NCBI GenBank assembly: GCA_020851455.1
Contig: JADZCT010000037.1
Coordinates: 80,087-144,086 of the forward strand
DNA from: Gemmatimonadaceae bacterium
GTDB taxonomy: Bacteria > Gemmatimonadota > Gemmatimonadetes > Gemmatimonadales > Gemmatimonadaceae
Reading direction: 5' to 3'
DNA: 64,000 bases
Both the position numbers and the translations under genes were made by a program. Positions 26,177 to 35,346 of this stretch are shown here, piece by piece (positions within the stretch are counted from its first letter, which is position 1; each line of letters begins with the position of its first letter). The notes beneath the pieces are model-generated. The model did no database searches, was not told where the DNA came from, and was given only the letters and a program-made list of their open reading frames with translations.

Positions 26177-26359
26177 ATGGCCGAGCGCAAGGCGTTCCTG
26201 CTGCGCGTTGACCCCGCGCTGCTCGAGGCGGTGCAGCGCTGGGCCGACGACGATCTGCGCTCGCTCAACGCGCACATCGAGTATCTGCTTCGCGATGCGC
26301 TGCGCAGGTCGGGGCGGTGGCGCAGCCCGGACAAGCGCGCGACTACGGAGGATTCATGA
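26177..26359 (+). CDS. Arc-like ribbon-helix-helix small protein
   Basis: A 60-residue protein. The N-terminal strand RKAFLLRVDPALLEAVQRWA and the second helix SLNAHIEYLLRDALRR are the Arc/MetJ ribbon-helix-helix pattern, which dimerises and binds DNA with the beta ribbon. A GAGGA element lies 12 bases upstream. It is 39 bp after the SPFH gene and overlaps the hydrolase start (ATGA), so translation is coupled. It may autoregulate the operon. Small RHH genes are often seen next to this type of SPFH gene, but the target is unknown. Confidence 0.8.
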   Translation: MAERKAFLLRVDPALLEAVQRWADDDLRSLNAHIEYLLRDALRRSGRWRSPDKRATTEDS

Positions 26360-28068
26360 TCGTCACGCAGGTACCGCACCGTGAGCCGTCCGCCCCGCCC
26401 GCCGACGAATCTCCGTCGGGGCTCGACCAGGAATCACGCGGGCCGATCGCGCTGCTCGTCATTGCCTCCGCCGTCACGGCCATCGCGCTCGGCATCCTGC
26501 TCGGCGCGCTGGCCACGAGAGCGGGCGCCCAGGCCGCGCCCGTCGAGCGGGGCGGCTTTGCGATACTGGCGGGCGCCGATACGATCGTACACGAGGCGTT
26601 CGCGCGGGGGCCTGCGGCCCTGCATGGGTCGCTGCGCATCCGCGGCGCGCCGAAGCAGGACTACTTCGTGACGCTGGGCCCCGGCAACATGGTGCAGTCA
26701 TTCACGCTCTCGGTGTGGGCTCCCGACGCGGCGGAATCGAGCCCGCCCGCGCAACGGATCCCGATGACCGTCATGCGCGATACCGTCGTGGCGCAGACGC
26801 CGGCCGGCACGCAGCGCATCCCCACCCGGTACGGCGCGGTGCCAACGCTCAACAACTCGATGGCGCTCACCGAGATCTTCACCCGTCGCGCGCTTGCGGC
26901 GGGCGGAAGCGGCGAGTTTCCGTTCTTTGCCGTTGCCGGCGGCCAGACGCTCCCTGCAACCGTCGCCGCGCTGGGAACCGACTCGGTGACCTTCACCGTC
27001 GCCGGGCAGACGACTCGCCTTGCCGTGGACGCGACAGGCCGCATACTCGGCGGCAGCGTTGGCAAGTACCGGATAGTCCGGCTCGGCGCCGACGCAGCCG
27101 CAGGGCTCGACCTCACTCCGCCGGCCGAGGCAAAGTCCACGCCGCCCGACTACTCCGCGCCGCGCGACGCTCCGTACAAGGCGGAGGAAGTGCGGGTACC
27201 CGGCCCCGGCGGAATCACGCTCGGCGGAACCCTTACCGAGCCAGTCGGCGCCGGCCCATTTCCCGCTTTCATCACGATATCCGGGTCGGGGCAGCAGGAC
27301 CGCGACGAGTTCATTCCGCTCGCCGGTGGCGTACGGCTCTTCCGGCAGCTGGCCGATACGCTCGGCCGCCGCGGGATCGCCGTGCTCCGGCTCGACGATC
27401 GCGGGCTTGGCGCGTCGGGTGGTGACGCCACCATGGCCACCACCGCTGACTTTGCCGACGACACCCGGGCCGCCGTCGCCTGGCTCCGCTCACGCCGCGA
27501 TATTGATGGCGCACGCATAGGGCTCATCGGCCACAGCGAGGGCGGAATCATCGCGCCGATGGTCGCCGAGCGCGATCCCGGGATACGCGCGGTGATACTC
27601 CTCGCCGCGCCGGCATCGAAGGGGTCTGAAATCAGCAAGGCGCAGAACCGGTACTTGATAGATCGCATGCCCGGCCTCACGCAGCGCCAGAGAGACTCGC
27701 TCCATGATGCCGCCGCGAGGCAGCTCGATGGCGCGTCGAGCGCGAGCCCGTGGATACGATGGTGGCTGCAGTACGACCCTGCGCCCGCTGCGCGGAAGCT
27801 CGGCGCTGCAACGCTGATCGTTCAGGGCGCCACCGACCGGCAGGTACCGGCGCGCGAAGCCGCGAAGCTGGCGGAGTTGATTCGCTCGGGGGGGAACAGC
27901 GACGTAACCGTTCGCGTGATTCCGGACGTGAACCACCTGTTCCTCGCCGACACGTCGGGCGACTTTACGCGTTACGACGCGCTTCCGACGAGCGTCGTTG
28001 GGGCTGGGGTGCTCGGCGCAATTGCCGACTGGGCCGTGCTGAAGCTGGGGAAGCCGGCGCGCCGGTAA
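26356..28068 (+). CDS. Membrane-anchored alpha/beta hydrolase (acyl-peptide/esterase type)
   Basis: A 570-residue protein with one N-terminal membrane helix (about 30-55), a beta-rich domain (about 60-265) and an alpha/beta-hydrolase domain. The oxyanion region is ISGSGQQDRDEF, the nucleophile elbow GLIGHSEGG, and the charge-relay residues lie in GATDRQVPA and NHLFL. This is the architecture of the secreted serine esterase/'alpha/beta hydrolase family' proteins related to S9 peptidases; the substrate is unknown. The ATG at 26356 overlaps the stop of the RHH gene. Its last 104 bp overlap the end of the convergent regulator gene. Confidence 0.85.
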   Translation: MIVTQVPHREPSAPPADESPSGLDQESRGPIALLVIASAVTAIALGILLGALATRAGAQAAPVERGGFAILAGADTIVHEAFARGPAALHGSLRIRGAPKQDYFVTLGPGNMVQSFTLSVWAPDAAESSPPAQRIPMTVMRDTVVAQTPAGTQRIPTRYGAVPTLNNSMALTEIFTRRALAAGGSGEFPFFAVAGGQTLPATVAALGTDSVTFTVAGQTTRLAVDATGRILGGSVGKYRIVRLGADAAAGLDLTPPAEAKSTPPDYSAPRDAPYKAEEVRVPGPGGITLGGTLTEPVGAGPFPAFITISGSGQQDRDEFIPLAGGVRLFRQLADTLGRRGIAVLRLDDRGLGASGGDATMATTADFADDTRAAVAWLRSRRDIDGARIGLIGHSEGGIIAPMVAERDPGIRAVILLAAPASKGSEISKAQNRYLIDRMPGLTQRQRDSLHDAAARQLDGASSASPWIRWWLQYDPAPAARKLGAATLIVQGATDRQVPAREAAKLAELIRSGGNSDVTVRVIPDVNHLFLADTSGDFTRYDALPTSVVGAGVLGAIADWAVLKLGKPARR

Positions 28069-28819
28069 CCCACACGTTCGCGGCCGCCGCCGGGGACATG
28101 GTGACGCGCTTTCGCCCGACGAGCAAGGCGATTGGCCCCTCGAACGGCTCACGTGACTCGACGGTCACGCGTGCGCCGGGGCGGACGCCACGCCCGGCGA
28201 GGTAACGCAGCAACGCCGGGTCTCGCCCGCTCATTCCCTGCACCTGCGCCGACGCGCCCGGTTCGAGCGAAGCGAGCGTGGCGAACCGGCGCTCGTCCAC
28301 TTCGCCCGCAGCAGTCGGAATCGGCGCTCCGTGCGGATCCGACGCCGGGTCACCCAGGTCGCGCGCCATCCGATCAACGAGGCCCGCGCTCGCCGCGTGC
28401 TCGAGCCGCTCGGCTTCGTCGTGCACCTCCTCCCACGCGTACCCAAGGCGCGTGACGAGGAAGGTCTCGATCACGCGGTGCCGCCGGATGAGCTGCAGCG
28501 CGATCGCGCGCCCGCGCGGGGTGAGCCGCGCGCCACGGTATCGGGCAGCGCGAACGAGTCCCGCCTTCGAGAGCCGACGCAACATCCCGCTCACGCTCGC
28601 GGCGGCAACGCCAAGGCGCGCGGCGAGGGCCGTGGTGCCAACGGGCACATCAACGCCGCCTGGACTGCCCGCGCCGTCGGCGCCCGCCGCATCCCTGGTT
28701 CCGGCGGCGGAGCCATCCGCGGATCGCCGCGGCGCCCCGACGATCCCGTGACTGAGTTCGTAGATCGCCTTGAGGTAGTCCTCCGCTTCAACCGTGAGCC
28801 CCGCCGGCGACCGACTCAC
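27965..28819 (-). CDS. DtxR/MntR-family metal-dependent transcriptional repressor
   Basis: A 284-residue regulator with GTG start in a GTGA overlap with uspA. The winged-helix domain starts LTVEAEDYLKAIYELS and continues TTALAARLGVAAASVSGMLRRLSKAGLV; the dimerisation/metal domain includes HRVIETFLVTRLGYAWEEVH and DEAERLEHAASAGLVDRM with the expected His/Glu/Asp ligands. A FeoA/SH3-like domain (VTVESREPFEGPIALLVGR) follows. A Gly/Ala/Asp-rich loop of about 35 residues is inserted between helices 1 and 2 of the DNA-binding domain, which is unusual. It probably represses the Nramp operon through the operator at 30686-30709. Confidence 0.88.
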   Translation of the reverse strand: MSRSPAGLTVEAEDYLKAIYELSHGIVGAPRRSADGSAAGTRDAAGADGAGSPGGVDVPVGTTALAARLGVAAASVSGMLRRLSKAGLVRAARYRGARLTPRGRAIALQLIRRHRVIETFLVTRLGYAWEEVHDEAERLEHAASAGLVDRMARDLGDPASDPHGAPIPTAAGEVDERRFATLASLEPGASAQVQGMSGRDPALLRYLAGRGVRPGARVTVESREPFEGPIALLVGRKRVTMSPAAAANVWVTGAPASPASARPSRQLRRAPQPQRRSSEARRNA

Positions 28820-29253
28820 GCGCCGCCCTCGGCCTGTTGCCGCACCATCAGGACCGGCACGAGGGTGCCGTGCCGCACCGCTTCGGCCACGCTCCCGAAG
28901 AAGACGTCCTTGAGCCAGCGATGTCCGTGGGTAGCCATTGCAATGAGGTCGCAATGCTCGCGATCGGCTGCGGCAATGATCTCCTTCGCCGGATCACCCG
29001 TGCCGAGCACGGCGTCCACGCGCAGGCCCTCGCCGGCAAGCCGCGCAGCCATGTCGTCGAGGTAAGCGCGATCCTTCCGCATCTCCTCGGACTCGCGCAG
29101 GTTCAGCGCGCGGATGTTGCGCGCTGCAAAGCCATCGGCGACATGGATCAGGACGAGACTCGCACCATCGTGGCGCGCGAGTCTCGCCACGTGGCGAATG
29201 ATCGCCGCGTCGGCCCTGGTGTTCTCGAGCGGAACGAGGATGCGCTTGTACAT
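28816..29253 (-). CDS. Universal stress protein (UspA family)
   Basis: A 145-residue single Usp domain. The opening YKRILVPLENTRAD and the ATP-binding signature MATHGHRWLKDVFFGSVAEA (G-xx-G-9x-G-S/T type) are clear. It sits between the Nramp transporter (6 bp upstream) and the DtxR-type regulator (4-bp overlap), so it is part of the metal operon. ATP binding is expected. Its link to metal homeostasis is inferred from position only. Confidence 0.92.
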   Translation of the reverse strand: MYKRILVPLENTRADAAIIRHVARLARHDGASLVLIHVADGFAARNIRALNLRESEEMRKDRAYLDDMAARLAGEGLRVDAVLGTGDPAKEIIAAADREHCDLIAMATHGHRWLKDVFFGSVAEAVRHGTLVPVLMVRQQAEGGA

Positions 29254-29259
29254 GGCAGG

Positions 29260-30681
29260 CTACACGCCCTTCCCGGCGAATGTGAGTACGAGCAGCCACG
29301 CATTGAGCGCGGCAATGACGACTGCGACGGCCCAGGCCAGCGCCTTGACCCACGGGGCGTTCACGAACTCCCCCATCTTGGCACGGTCCGAGGTGAATTG
29401 CACGAGCGGGACGACCGCGAAGGAGAGCTGCAGCGAGAGGATGACCTGCGAGAATACGAGTAGTTTCGCCGTGCCGCTCTCGCCATAGGCGATGGACACG
29501 ATGACCGCAGGGACGATGGCGATGGCGCGCGTAATCAGGCGGCGGATCCACGGACGGAGCCGGATGTCGAGGAACCCCTCCATCACGATCTGGCCTGCAA
29601 GCGTCCCCGTGAGAGTGGAGTTCTGTCCGCTGGCGAGCAGCGCAATGGCAAACACCGCGCTCGCGCCGGCCGTCCCCAGGAGTGGGGTCAGGAGGTGGTA
29701 CGCATCCTGTATTTCGGCAACTTCCGTATGGCCGGCGGTGTGGAATGTCGCCGCCGCCACGACGAGGATCGCCGCGTTGATGAAGAGGGCGAAGAAGAGC
29801 GCGATGGTGGAGTCTACGAAGGCGTACCGCACCGCCTCGCGCTTGCCGGCAAGCGTCTCCTCGTAGCGGCGCGTCTGCACTATGGATGAGTGCAGGTAGA
29901 GGTTGTGCGGCATCACCGTTGCGCCAAGGATGCCAATGGCGATGTAGAGCTGCGCGTTGTCGGAAAGAATCGAAGGTGACGGGACGAAGCCAGCGGCGAC
30001 GGCGGACAAGTCGGGCCGCGAGATGACGATCTCGAAGAGGAAGCATGCGCCGATCGTTGCTATGAGCGTGATGATCACAGCTTCGAGCAGCCGGAACCCG
30101 CGGTTCTGGAGGAGCAGAACGATCATCACGTCGGCGGCGGTGATGATGATTCCCCACGTGATGGGGATATGGAACAGCAGGTTGAGGGCGATCGCGGTGC
30201 CGATCACCTCGGCGAGGTCGCACGCGGCAATGGCGACTTCGCAAAGCAGCCAGAGAACGAACGATACGCCCGGGGTGTAGTGGTCGCGGCAGGCCTGCGC
30301 GAGGTCGCGCCCCGTGACGATGCCGAGCTTCGACGAGAGTCCCTGGAGCAGCACCGCCATCATCGTGGAGAGCAGGATGACCGAGAGGAGCGTATAGCCG
30401 AACTGCGAGCCGCCAGCGATATCGGTGGCCCAGTTGCCCGGGTCCATATAGCCCACGGCGACCAGGTACCCCGGCCCGGCGAACGCGAGGACCTTCCGCC
30501 ACCATGTGCGGTGCGCTACCGGCACGCTTCGGTAGGCCTCGGCGAGCGACGGTGCGTTCCGGGCGCGTCGCCACGCGCCCGGCTGGTCGCCGTGGTGCGG
30601 CGGCTCGAAGGCATTGCTGCCGGGGGCCCGGCCAGCGTCGGGCCGCGTACCCTCGCCAGCGCGTGGTTGCGTACCTGCCAT
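29260..30681 (-). CDS. mntH: Nramp/MntH divalent metal (Mn2+/Fe2+) transporter
   Basis: A 473-residue polytopic transporter with eleven to twelve helices. The TM1 metal motif [11 protein letters not shown] and the TM6 motif [13 protein letters not shown] (with Met and His metal ligands) are both intact, and [18 protein letters not shown] is the TM10 signature. It imports Mn2+ or Fe2+ with protons. An N-terminal Pro/Arg/Gly-rich extension of about 55 residues precedes the core. The ATG at 30681 is only 5 bp from the operator, leaving no room for a ribosome site, so the mRNA may be leaderless or the start lies further inside. Confidence 0.93.
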   Translation of the reverse strand: MAGTQPRAGEGTRPDAGRAPGSNAFEPPHHGDQPGAWRRARNAPSLAEAYRSVPVAHRTWWRKVLAFAGPGYLVAVGYMDPGNWATDIAGGSQFGYTLLSVILLSTMMAVLLQGLSSKLGIVTGRDLAQACRDHYTPGVSFVLWLLCEVAIAACDLAEVIGTAIALNLLFHIPITWGIIITAADVMIVLLLQNRGFRLLEAVIITLIATIGACFLFEIVISRPDLSAVAAGFVPSPSILSDNAQLYIAIGILGATVMPHNLYLHSSIVQTRRYEETLAGKREAVRYAFVDSTIALFFALFINAAILVVAAATFHTAGHTEVAEIQDAYHLLTPLLGTAGASAVFAIALLASGQNSTLTGTLAGQIVMEGFLDIRLRPWIRRLITRAIAIVPAVIVSIAYGESGTAKLLVFSQVILSLQLSFAVVPLVQFTSDRAKMGEFVNAPWVKALAWAVAVVIAALNAWLLVLTFAGKGV

Positions 30682-30685
30682 GCAT

Positions 30686-30709
30686 CGAAGTTAGTAGATC
30701 CTAAGTTCG
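30686..30709. promoter_or_regulatory. DtxR/MntR-type operator upstream of mntH
   Basis: Inverted repeat CGAAGTTAG-N6-CTAAGTTCG (8 of 9 positions paired). Its core TTAG-N6-CTAA has the same spacing as the DtxR consensus (TTAGGTTAGCCTAA). It abuts the mntH start and overlaps a possible minus-strand promoter (TTGAAC, 16 bp, TAACTT). The DtxR-family gene is the third gene of the operon, consistent with autoregulation. Confidence 0.65.
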
Positions 30710-30834
30710 GTTCAAGGGAAGTGGAGACGACGGACGGCAGGCGCCTCCACTTCCGCGGTCGCCGTGGGCAGGCGGGAGTGGATACGGCGAGGAGAGTGCG
30801 GTATTGTCCCTGCAGCCCCAACCGAGACTCCTCA

Positions 30835-33800
30835 ATGCGCCTCATTTCTCTTCGCAGGGCAGCCGCGGTGCTTGCCCTCGTTCCAGCGATTGCCGTCGCC
30901 CAGCGCGGCCCCCAGGGCGGCAGTGGTCAGAACGCCGCAACAAACCCGCAGGGCGACCTCCCTTACGGGGCCGCGAGCGCCGAGCCGGTGTCGAAGTGGA
31001 CGCCCCCGGCGTCGGCGGGCAGGCAACTCACGCTGAACGACCTCCTCACGTGGAAGTCCATCCGCAACGCCGACCTCTCCAACGACGGAAAATGGTTCGC
31101 GTACATCGTCGCGCCCAACGAAGGCGATGCTGAGGTGGTCGTTCGCGGAACGGCTGACGGCGCGAAAGAGATGCGGTTCCCCGTGGGGAGCGCGCCTGGC
31201 GGCGGGGCGGGAGGCCGCGGCGGAGCCGGCGCAGGCGGCGGCCCGGTTTCCATCTCGGGCAACAACCGCTGGGTCGCGTTCATGGTGTACCCGGCGGCGG
31301 CAGTCGAGGGCGGGCGGGGCGGAAGGGGCGGGCGCGGCGCGACGGGGACAGGCGCGCCCGCAGCCGGCGTCGGCAATAACTCACCAAAGCTCGCCGTCAT
31401 CAACCTGGCCGATGGATCCAGGCGCGACTTCGAGAACGTGCGCGCGTATCGCTTCGCGGGCGACAAGTCCGACTGGCTCGCTGTCCATCACACTCCTCCG
31501 GCAGCCGCGCCCGCCGCGGGAGCGGCAGGCGCGGCCGGGGGACGGGGAGGAGGCGGAGCGGGCGGTGGCGGTGCATCGGTCCTCGAGCTGGTGAACCTCG
31601 CGGGCGTCGGCAACACGATGCAGATCGCGAACGTTTCCGAATTCACGTTCAACGACCAGGGCGAGTGGCTCGCGTACGCCATCAGTGAAACCGATCGCGT
31701 TGGCAACAGCGTACAGCTGCGCCAGCTCGCCTCGGGGGTGACGCGCTCGCTCGACGCGGAGAAGGCAAGTTACCGCCGGCTGACGTGGGGCGATTCGAGT
31801 AACGCGCTTGCCGCGATCCGCAGCCAGAGCGACTCGGCCAGCGCCCCCGAGCGCTCGACGCTGATCGCGTGGACCGATGCGACCGCTGCCGGTGCGAAGC
31901 CGGCGGTGATTGACGCCTCAACGCAGGGCGTTGCGGGTGGGCTCGCTGTCAGCGCTGACCGCGCCCCCGTTTGGGGTGACGGGCAGAAGGTCGTTTACTT
32001 CGGCCTCAGCAAGCCGCTTCCGCCGCCGGCGCCATCCACGTTCAATGGCACCACCACGCAGGGTGTTGCACCGGGGGCCGGCAGCACGGGGCAGGTTGCT
32101 GCCGCGCCGCAGACCGACGCCGAGGTTCCGTCGCTCATACTCTGGCACTGGAAGGATCCGCGCACGCAGTCAACCCAGCAGGTGCAGGAGTCGCAGGATC
32201 GCGCGTTCAGCTACCTGGCATCGTACAGCTTCGCGTCGAACCGCGTCACGCAGCTCGCAACGGAGTCTATGCGCACGGTGCAGACCGGTCCCAGGGATAC
32301 GTGGGGTATCGGCTCGGACGAAACCGAATACGAGCGCGAGGCCGGCCTGCGCGGCTACCAGTATCGCGACATGTACGCCGTGAACCTCGCCAGCGGCGAA
32401 CGCAAGCTCATCCAGAAGAAGGTGCCGGGCGCCGGTGGCGGAGGCGGTCGCGGCGGGTTCGGGCCGAGCACCTTCTCGCCCGACAACGGCAAGTACGCGT
32501 ACTACGACACCGGCGACTGGAAGGTGTACGACTTCGCGACCGGCACCACGAAGACGATTACGACCGGCGTGCCCGCGAAGTTCTGGGACGTGGACGACGA
32601 CCACAACCAGGTGAAGCCGGCCATCGGGGGTGCGTTCATTGGCTGGTCCAACGACGGGACGAACGTCCTCATCCGCGACAGCTGGGACGTGTGGCGTATC
32701 CCTGTTGACGGCGGCAAGGCCCAGAACATCACCGGGAACGGGCAGAAGGATCAGATCCGTTACCAGGCGCGCGAGATCTTCGACCCGCGCGACCGCGGCG
32801 GCATTGACCTCTCGAAGCCGCTCTACTTCGAGACGTACGGCGAGTGGACGAAGAAGGAAGGCCTCTCGACGGTTGACGGCTTGAAGGGCGGCGCCACGCC
32901 CATCACGTGGGAAGACGCCAAGGTGGACTACCGCCGCGCGCGCGACGCCAACACGTGGGTCTTCACGCGGCAGACGGTGCAGAAGTTCCCGGACTGGTAC
33001 GCAGCCGACGACGGAATCCGGAACGAGCGGCGGCTCACCGACGCCAACCCGCAGCAGAAGGATGTTGCGTGGAGCGGCGGTGCGGTCCTGATCAACTACA
33101 CCTGCGAGAACGGGCTGGGCAAGCGGCAGGCGGCGCTCTACCTGCCCGCGGGCTACGAGAAGGGCAAGAAGTACCCGACGCTCACTTACATCTATGAGAA
33201 GCTCTCGCAGGGCTTCCACGTCTATCCCGCCCCAAACACGACGCGCTACTCCAACCCTGCCGTCTTCACGTCGCGCGGGTACGCATTCCTGCAGCCGGAC
33301 ATCGCGTACAAGATCAACGACCCGGGCCGTTCGGCGGTCTGGTGCGTGGTGCCCGCGGTGAAGGCCGCCGTCGCGGCTGGCTACGTTGACCCCGACCGCG
33401 TAGGCCTGCAGGGCCACAGCTGGGGCGGCTACCAGACGACTTTCATCACGACGCAGACGAAAATCTTCAAGACAGCCGTGGCCGGCGCGCCGCTCACGGA
33501 CATGGTGTCAATGTTCGCGTCGGTATACTGGAACTCCGGCAACACCGACGCCTCGATCTTCATCGCAAGCCAGGGGCGCTTCACCGGCGGCCCCAACGAT
33601 GTGCCCGACGCCTACATGCGCAACTCGCCGCAGGTCTTCGCGCAGAACCTCTCGATGCCGTTCATGATACTGCACAACGACCGCGACGGCGCGGTGGACT
33701 TCAACCAGGGCATCACCTACTACAACCACCTGCGCAACCTGAACAAGGACGTCGTACTGCTCGAGTACGTGGGCGAGAACCACGGCCTGGCGCGGCCGGC

Positions 33801-33981
33801 GAATCAGAAGGACTACGCGCTGCGCATGACGGAGTGGTTCGACACGTTCCTGCGCGACCAGCCCGCGCCCGACTGGCTCAAGGACGGCGTGCCGCGGCTC
33901 AAGATGGAAGAGCACCTCAAGGAACGACGTCCACTGGTTGACCCGAAAGCCACGAAGCCGGCTGCGCGCATCACACCATGA
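30835..33981 (+). CDS. Secreted S9-family (prolyl oligopeptidase-like) peptidase
   Basis: A 1048-residue exported serine peptidase. The signal peptide is RRAAAVLALVPAIAVA. A beta-propeller-like region (about 60-720) carries four Gly/Arg-rich low-complexity loops, and the C-terminal alpha/beta hydrolase domain has the triad Ser862 (GHSWGGYQ), Asp951 (NDRDGAVD) and His983 (GENHGLAR). It cleaves peptides or proteins in the periplasm or outside. The open frame extends far upstream, but only the ATG at 30835 places the signal peptide at the N-terminus. It is divergent from mntH and is followed by a terminator. Confidence 0.9.
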   Translation: MRLISLRRAAAVLALVPAIAVAQRGPQGGSGQNAATNPQGDLPYGAASAEPVSKWTPPASAGRQLTLNDLLTWKSIRNADLSNDGKWFAYIVAPNEGDAEVVVRGTADGAKEMRFPVGSAPGGGAGGRGGAGAGGGPVSISGNNRWVAFMVYPAAAVEGGRGGRGGRGATGTGAPAAGVGNNSPKLAVINLADGSRRDFENVRAYRFAGDKSDWLAVHHTPPAAAPAAGAAGAAGGRGGGGAGGGGASVLELVNLAGVGNTMQIANVSEFTFNDQGEWLAYAISETDRVGNSVQLRQLASGVTRSLDAEKASYRRLTWGDSSNALAAIRSQSDSASAPERSTLIAWTDATAAGAKPAVIDASTQGVAGGLAVSADRAPVWGDGQKVVYFGLSKPLPPPAPSTFNGTTTQGVAPGAGSTGQVAAAPQTDAEVPSLILWHWKDPRTQSTQQVQESQDRAFSYLASYSFASNRVTQLATESMRTVQTGPRDTWGIGSDETEYEREAGLRGYQYRDMYAVNLASGERKLIQKKVPGAGGGGGRGGFGPSTFSPDNGKYAYYDTGDWKVYDFATGTTKTITTGVPAKFWDVDDDHNQVKPAIGGAFIGWSNDGTNVLIRDSWDVWRIPVDGGKAQNITGNGQKDQIRYQAREIFDPRDRGGIDLSKPLYFETYGEWTKKEGLSTVDGLKGGATPITWEDAKVDYRRARDANTWVFTRQTVQKFPDWYAADDGIRNERRLTDANPQQKDVAWSGGAVLINYTCENGLGKRQAALYLPAGYEKGKKYPTLTYIYEKLSQGFHVYPAPNTTRYSNPAVFTSRGYAFLQPDIAYKINDPGRSAVWCVVPAVKAAVAAGYVDPDRVGLQGHSWGGYQTTFITTQTKIFKTAVAGAPLTDMVSMFASVYWNSGNTDASIFIASQGRFTGGPNDVPDAYMRNSPQVFAQNLSMPFMILHNDRDGAVDFNQGITYYNHLRNLNKDVVLLEYVGENHGLARPANQKDYALRMTEWFDTFLRDQPAPDWLKDGVPRLKMEEHLKERRPLVDPKATKPAARITP

Positions 33982-34061
33982 GGGCACTGACCGCTCTGCG
34001 CGCGCGGAGCGGCGATCATCCGGCCGGCGGTCTGCCGCGACGGCAGCAGAATGACTGAACG

Positions 34062-34089
34062 AAGGGTCAGGCGATGACGCCTGGCCCTT
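34062..34089. terminator. Hairpin terminator after the S9 peptidase gene
   Basis: AAGGGTCAGGCG pairs with CGCCTGGCCCTT (one G-U) around an ATGA loop, followed by TCGTTTCG. It overlaps the stop codon of the convergent PAP2 gene. A second small hairpin CTGCCG/CGGCAG is at 34032-34046. Confidence 0.65.
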
Positions 34090-34768
34090 TCGTTTCGCTG
34101 CGCCTCATTGCCGCAAGCGTTGCCCAGCCCAGCGCCCAGCCCAGTAAGGCGCCGAGCGCGACGTCGGAGACGAAGTGCGCATGCGCCATCACTCGAGTGA
34201 TGGCGCACCCCGCCGCGAGCGCGTACCATAGCCATCGCGCGCCGGGGAAGAGCCGCGCGAGCGCCGTCGCAGCGGCGAAGGCAACCATGGCGTGGCTGCT
34301 TGGCGTGGCGAGCCCGGCGGTAGAGAACGGCTGGTCGCTCCACGGACGAAATCCATAAGCGCCCGCGTGCACTTCCGGCCGCTGCCTGCGGATGACGAGC
34401 TTGAGGACCTCGCAGGCGATTCCGGATACCGCAGGAGCGAGCAGCATGTAGAGAGAGCGCGCGCCTGCCGACCAGGCCGCCGCACCTCGCGCGCGCGGCC
34501 CGACCTCCTCTCCCGGCGCGCAGGCTGCGCCACCCGCGCGTCCGGCGAGCAAGATCGCGAGCGCGGCCAGCATCCACGTGGGGTACCATCCCATCAGGCG
34601 AAGCAGCCGCGCCCAGTCCTGGTCGTACACGCGCGGCGAGAACATGGCGTCGTACGCCCACCTGTCGCCGAGCATCGGCACGAAGGTGACGAATGCGGCG
34701 GCAGCAAGGAACGCCAGCCCGCGTACCGGCGCCGGCGCGCTCCGGAGATAGCGCCAGGCCGCAATCAA
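34067..34768 (-). CDS. PAP2-superfamily membrane phosphatase
   Basis: A 233-residue membrane protein with the three acid-phosphatase motifs: KLVIRRQRP, PSSHAM (for PSGH) and ITRVMAHAHFVSDVALG with the catalytic His. It probably removes a phosphate from a lipid phosphate such as phosphatidic acid, diacylglycerol pyrophosphate or undecaprenyl diphosphate. The TTG start at 34768 overlaps the Nudix stop (TTGA) and is preferred because the longer frame upstream lies in the Nudix gene. It ends a three-gene operon (symporter, Nudix, PAP2). Confidence 0.85.
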   Translation of the reverse strand: MIAAWRYLRSAPAPVRGLAFLAAAAFVTFVPMLGDRWAYDAMFSPRVYDQDWARLLRLMGWYPTWMLAALAILLAGRAGGAACAPGEEVGPRARGAAAWSAGARSLYMLLAPAVSGIACEVLKLVIRRQRPEVHAGAYGFRPWSDQPFSTAGLATPSSHAMVAFAAATALARLFPGARWLWYALAAGCAITRVMAHAHFVSDVALGALLGWALGWATLAAMRRSETKGPGVIA

Positions 34769-35346
34769 CCGGCCAGTCCCTGCAGCATCCTGACGATCCT
34801 CTCCGTGAGCCCCCAGATCACCCTGCCATCGTAATGGATGGCTTCGTTCCACATCGTCACGCCCCTGCCCCGGACCTGCGCGGGCCGGGTGTTGGCGGGG
34901 TCGAAGATCGCGTCGAGCGGCGCCCAGAAGTACCCGGCGACTTCCTTGGACGTCACCAGTTCGGGCGTCGTGTTCAGGCGCGCCACGTACGGGCGCACAA
35001 TGAACGGCGGAAGTGAGGGCGTGCGCGGGCGGAGTTCGTCGAGCGGCCCGAAGATCTCGCCTTGCGTTGCAAGATCTATCCCGGTCTCTTCATGCGTCTC
35101 GCGCAGCATGGTGTCGAACAGGTCCGGCTCGCCCGGGTTGCGCCGACCGCCGGGAAGGCCAATCTGGCCGCTCCATGGGTCGCGCTCTTCGACAGCGCGC
35201 TGGATGAACAGGAGATCCGCACCAGACACTGCCGGCCGGAGCACCAGCGCAACCGCGGCCTCCCAGAATGGCTCGTCGCGCGCCGCTTGCGCGGGCGACA
35301 GCGCATGTACGGCCGCGCCGATCCGGGCGATGCGGTCGGCCGTCAT
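34765..35346 (-). CDS. Nudix hydrolase, CoA pyrophosphatase-like
   Basis: A 193-residue protein. The Nudix box GG-(5x)-E...RETHEETGI is complete (GLPGGRRNPGEPDLFDTM then LRETHEETGI). The following LDELRPRTPSLPPFIVRPYV stretch matches the NudL/CoA pyrophosphatase group, which cleaves CoA to 3',5'-ADP and 4'-phosphopantetheine. Substrate preference is inferred. The ATG at 35346 overlaps the symporter stop codon (ATGA), and the PAP2 start overlaps its own stop. Confidence 0.88.
   Translation of the reverse strand: MTADRIARIGAAVHALSPAQAARDEPFWEAAVALVLRPAVSGADLLFIQRAVEERDPWSGQIGLPGGRRNPGEPDLFDTMLRETHEETGIDLATQGEIFGPLDELRPRTPSLPPFIVRPYVARLNTTPELVTSKEVAGYFWAPLDAIFDPANTRPAQVRGRGVTMWNEAIHYDGRVIWGLTERIVRMLQGLAG

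Noticed and set aside
30169..30834. Upstream extension of the S9 peptidase frame
   Set aside because: It lies antisense to the Nramp gene, and the signal peptide begins at 30835.
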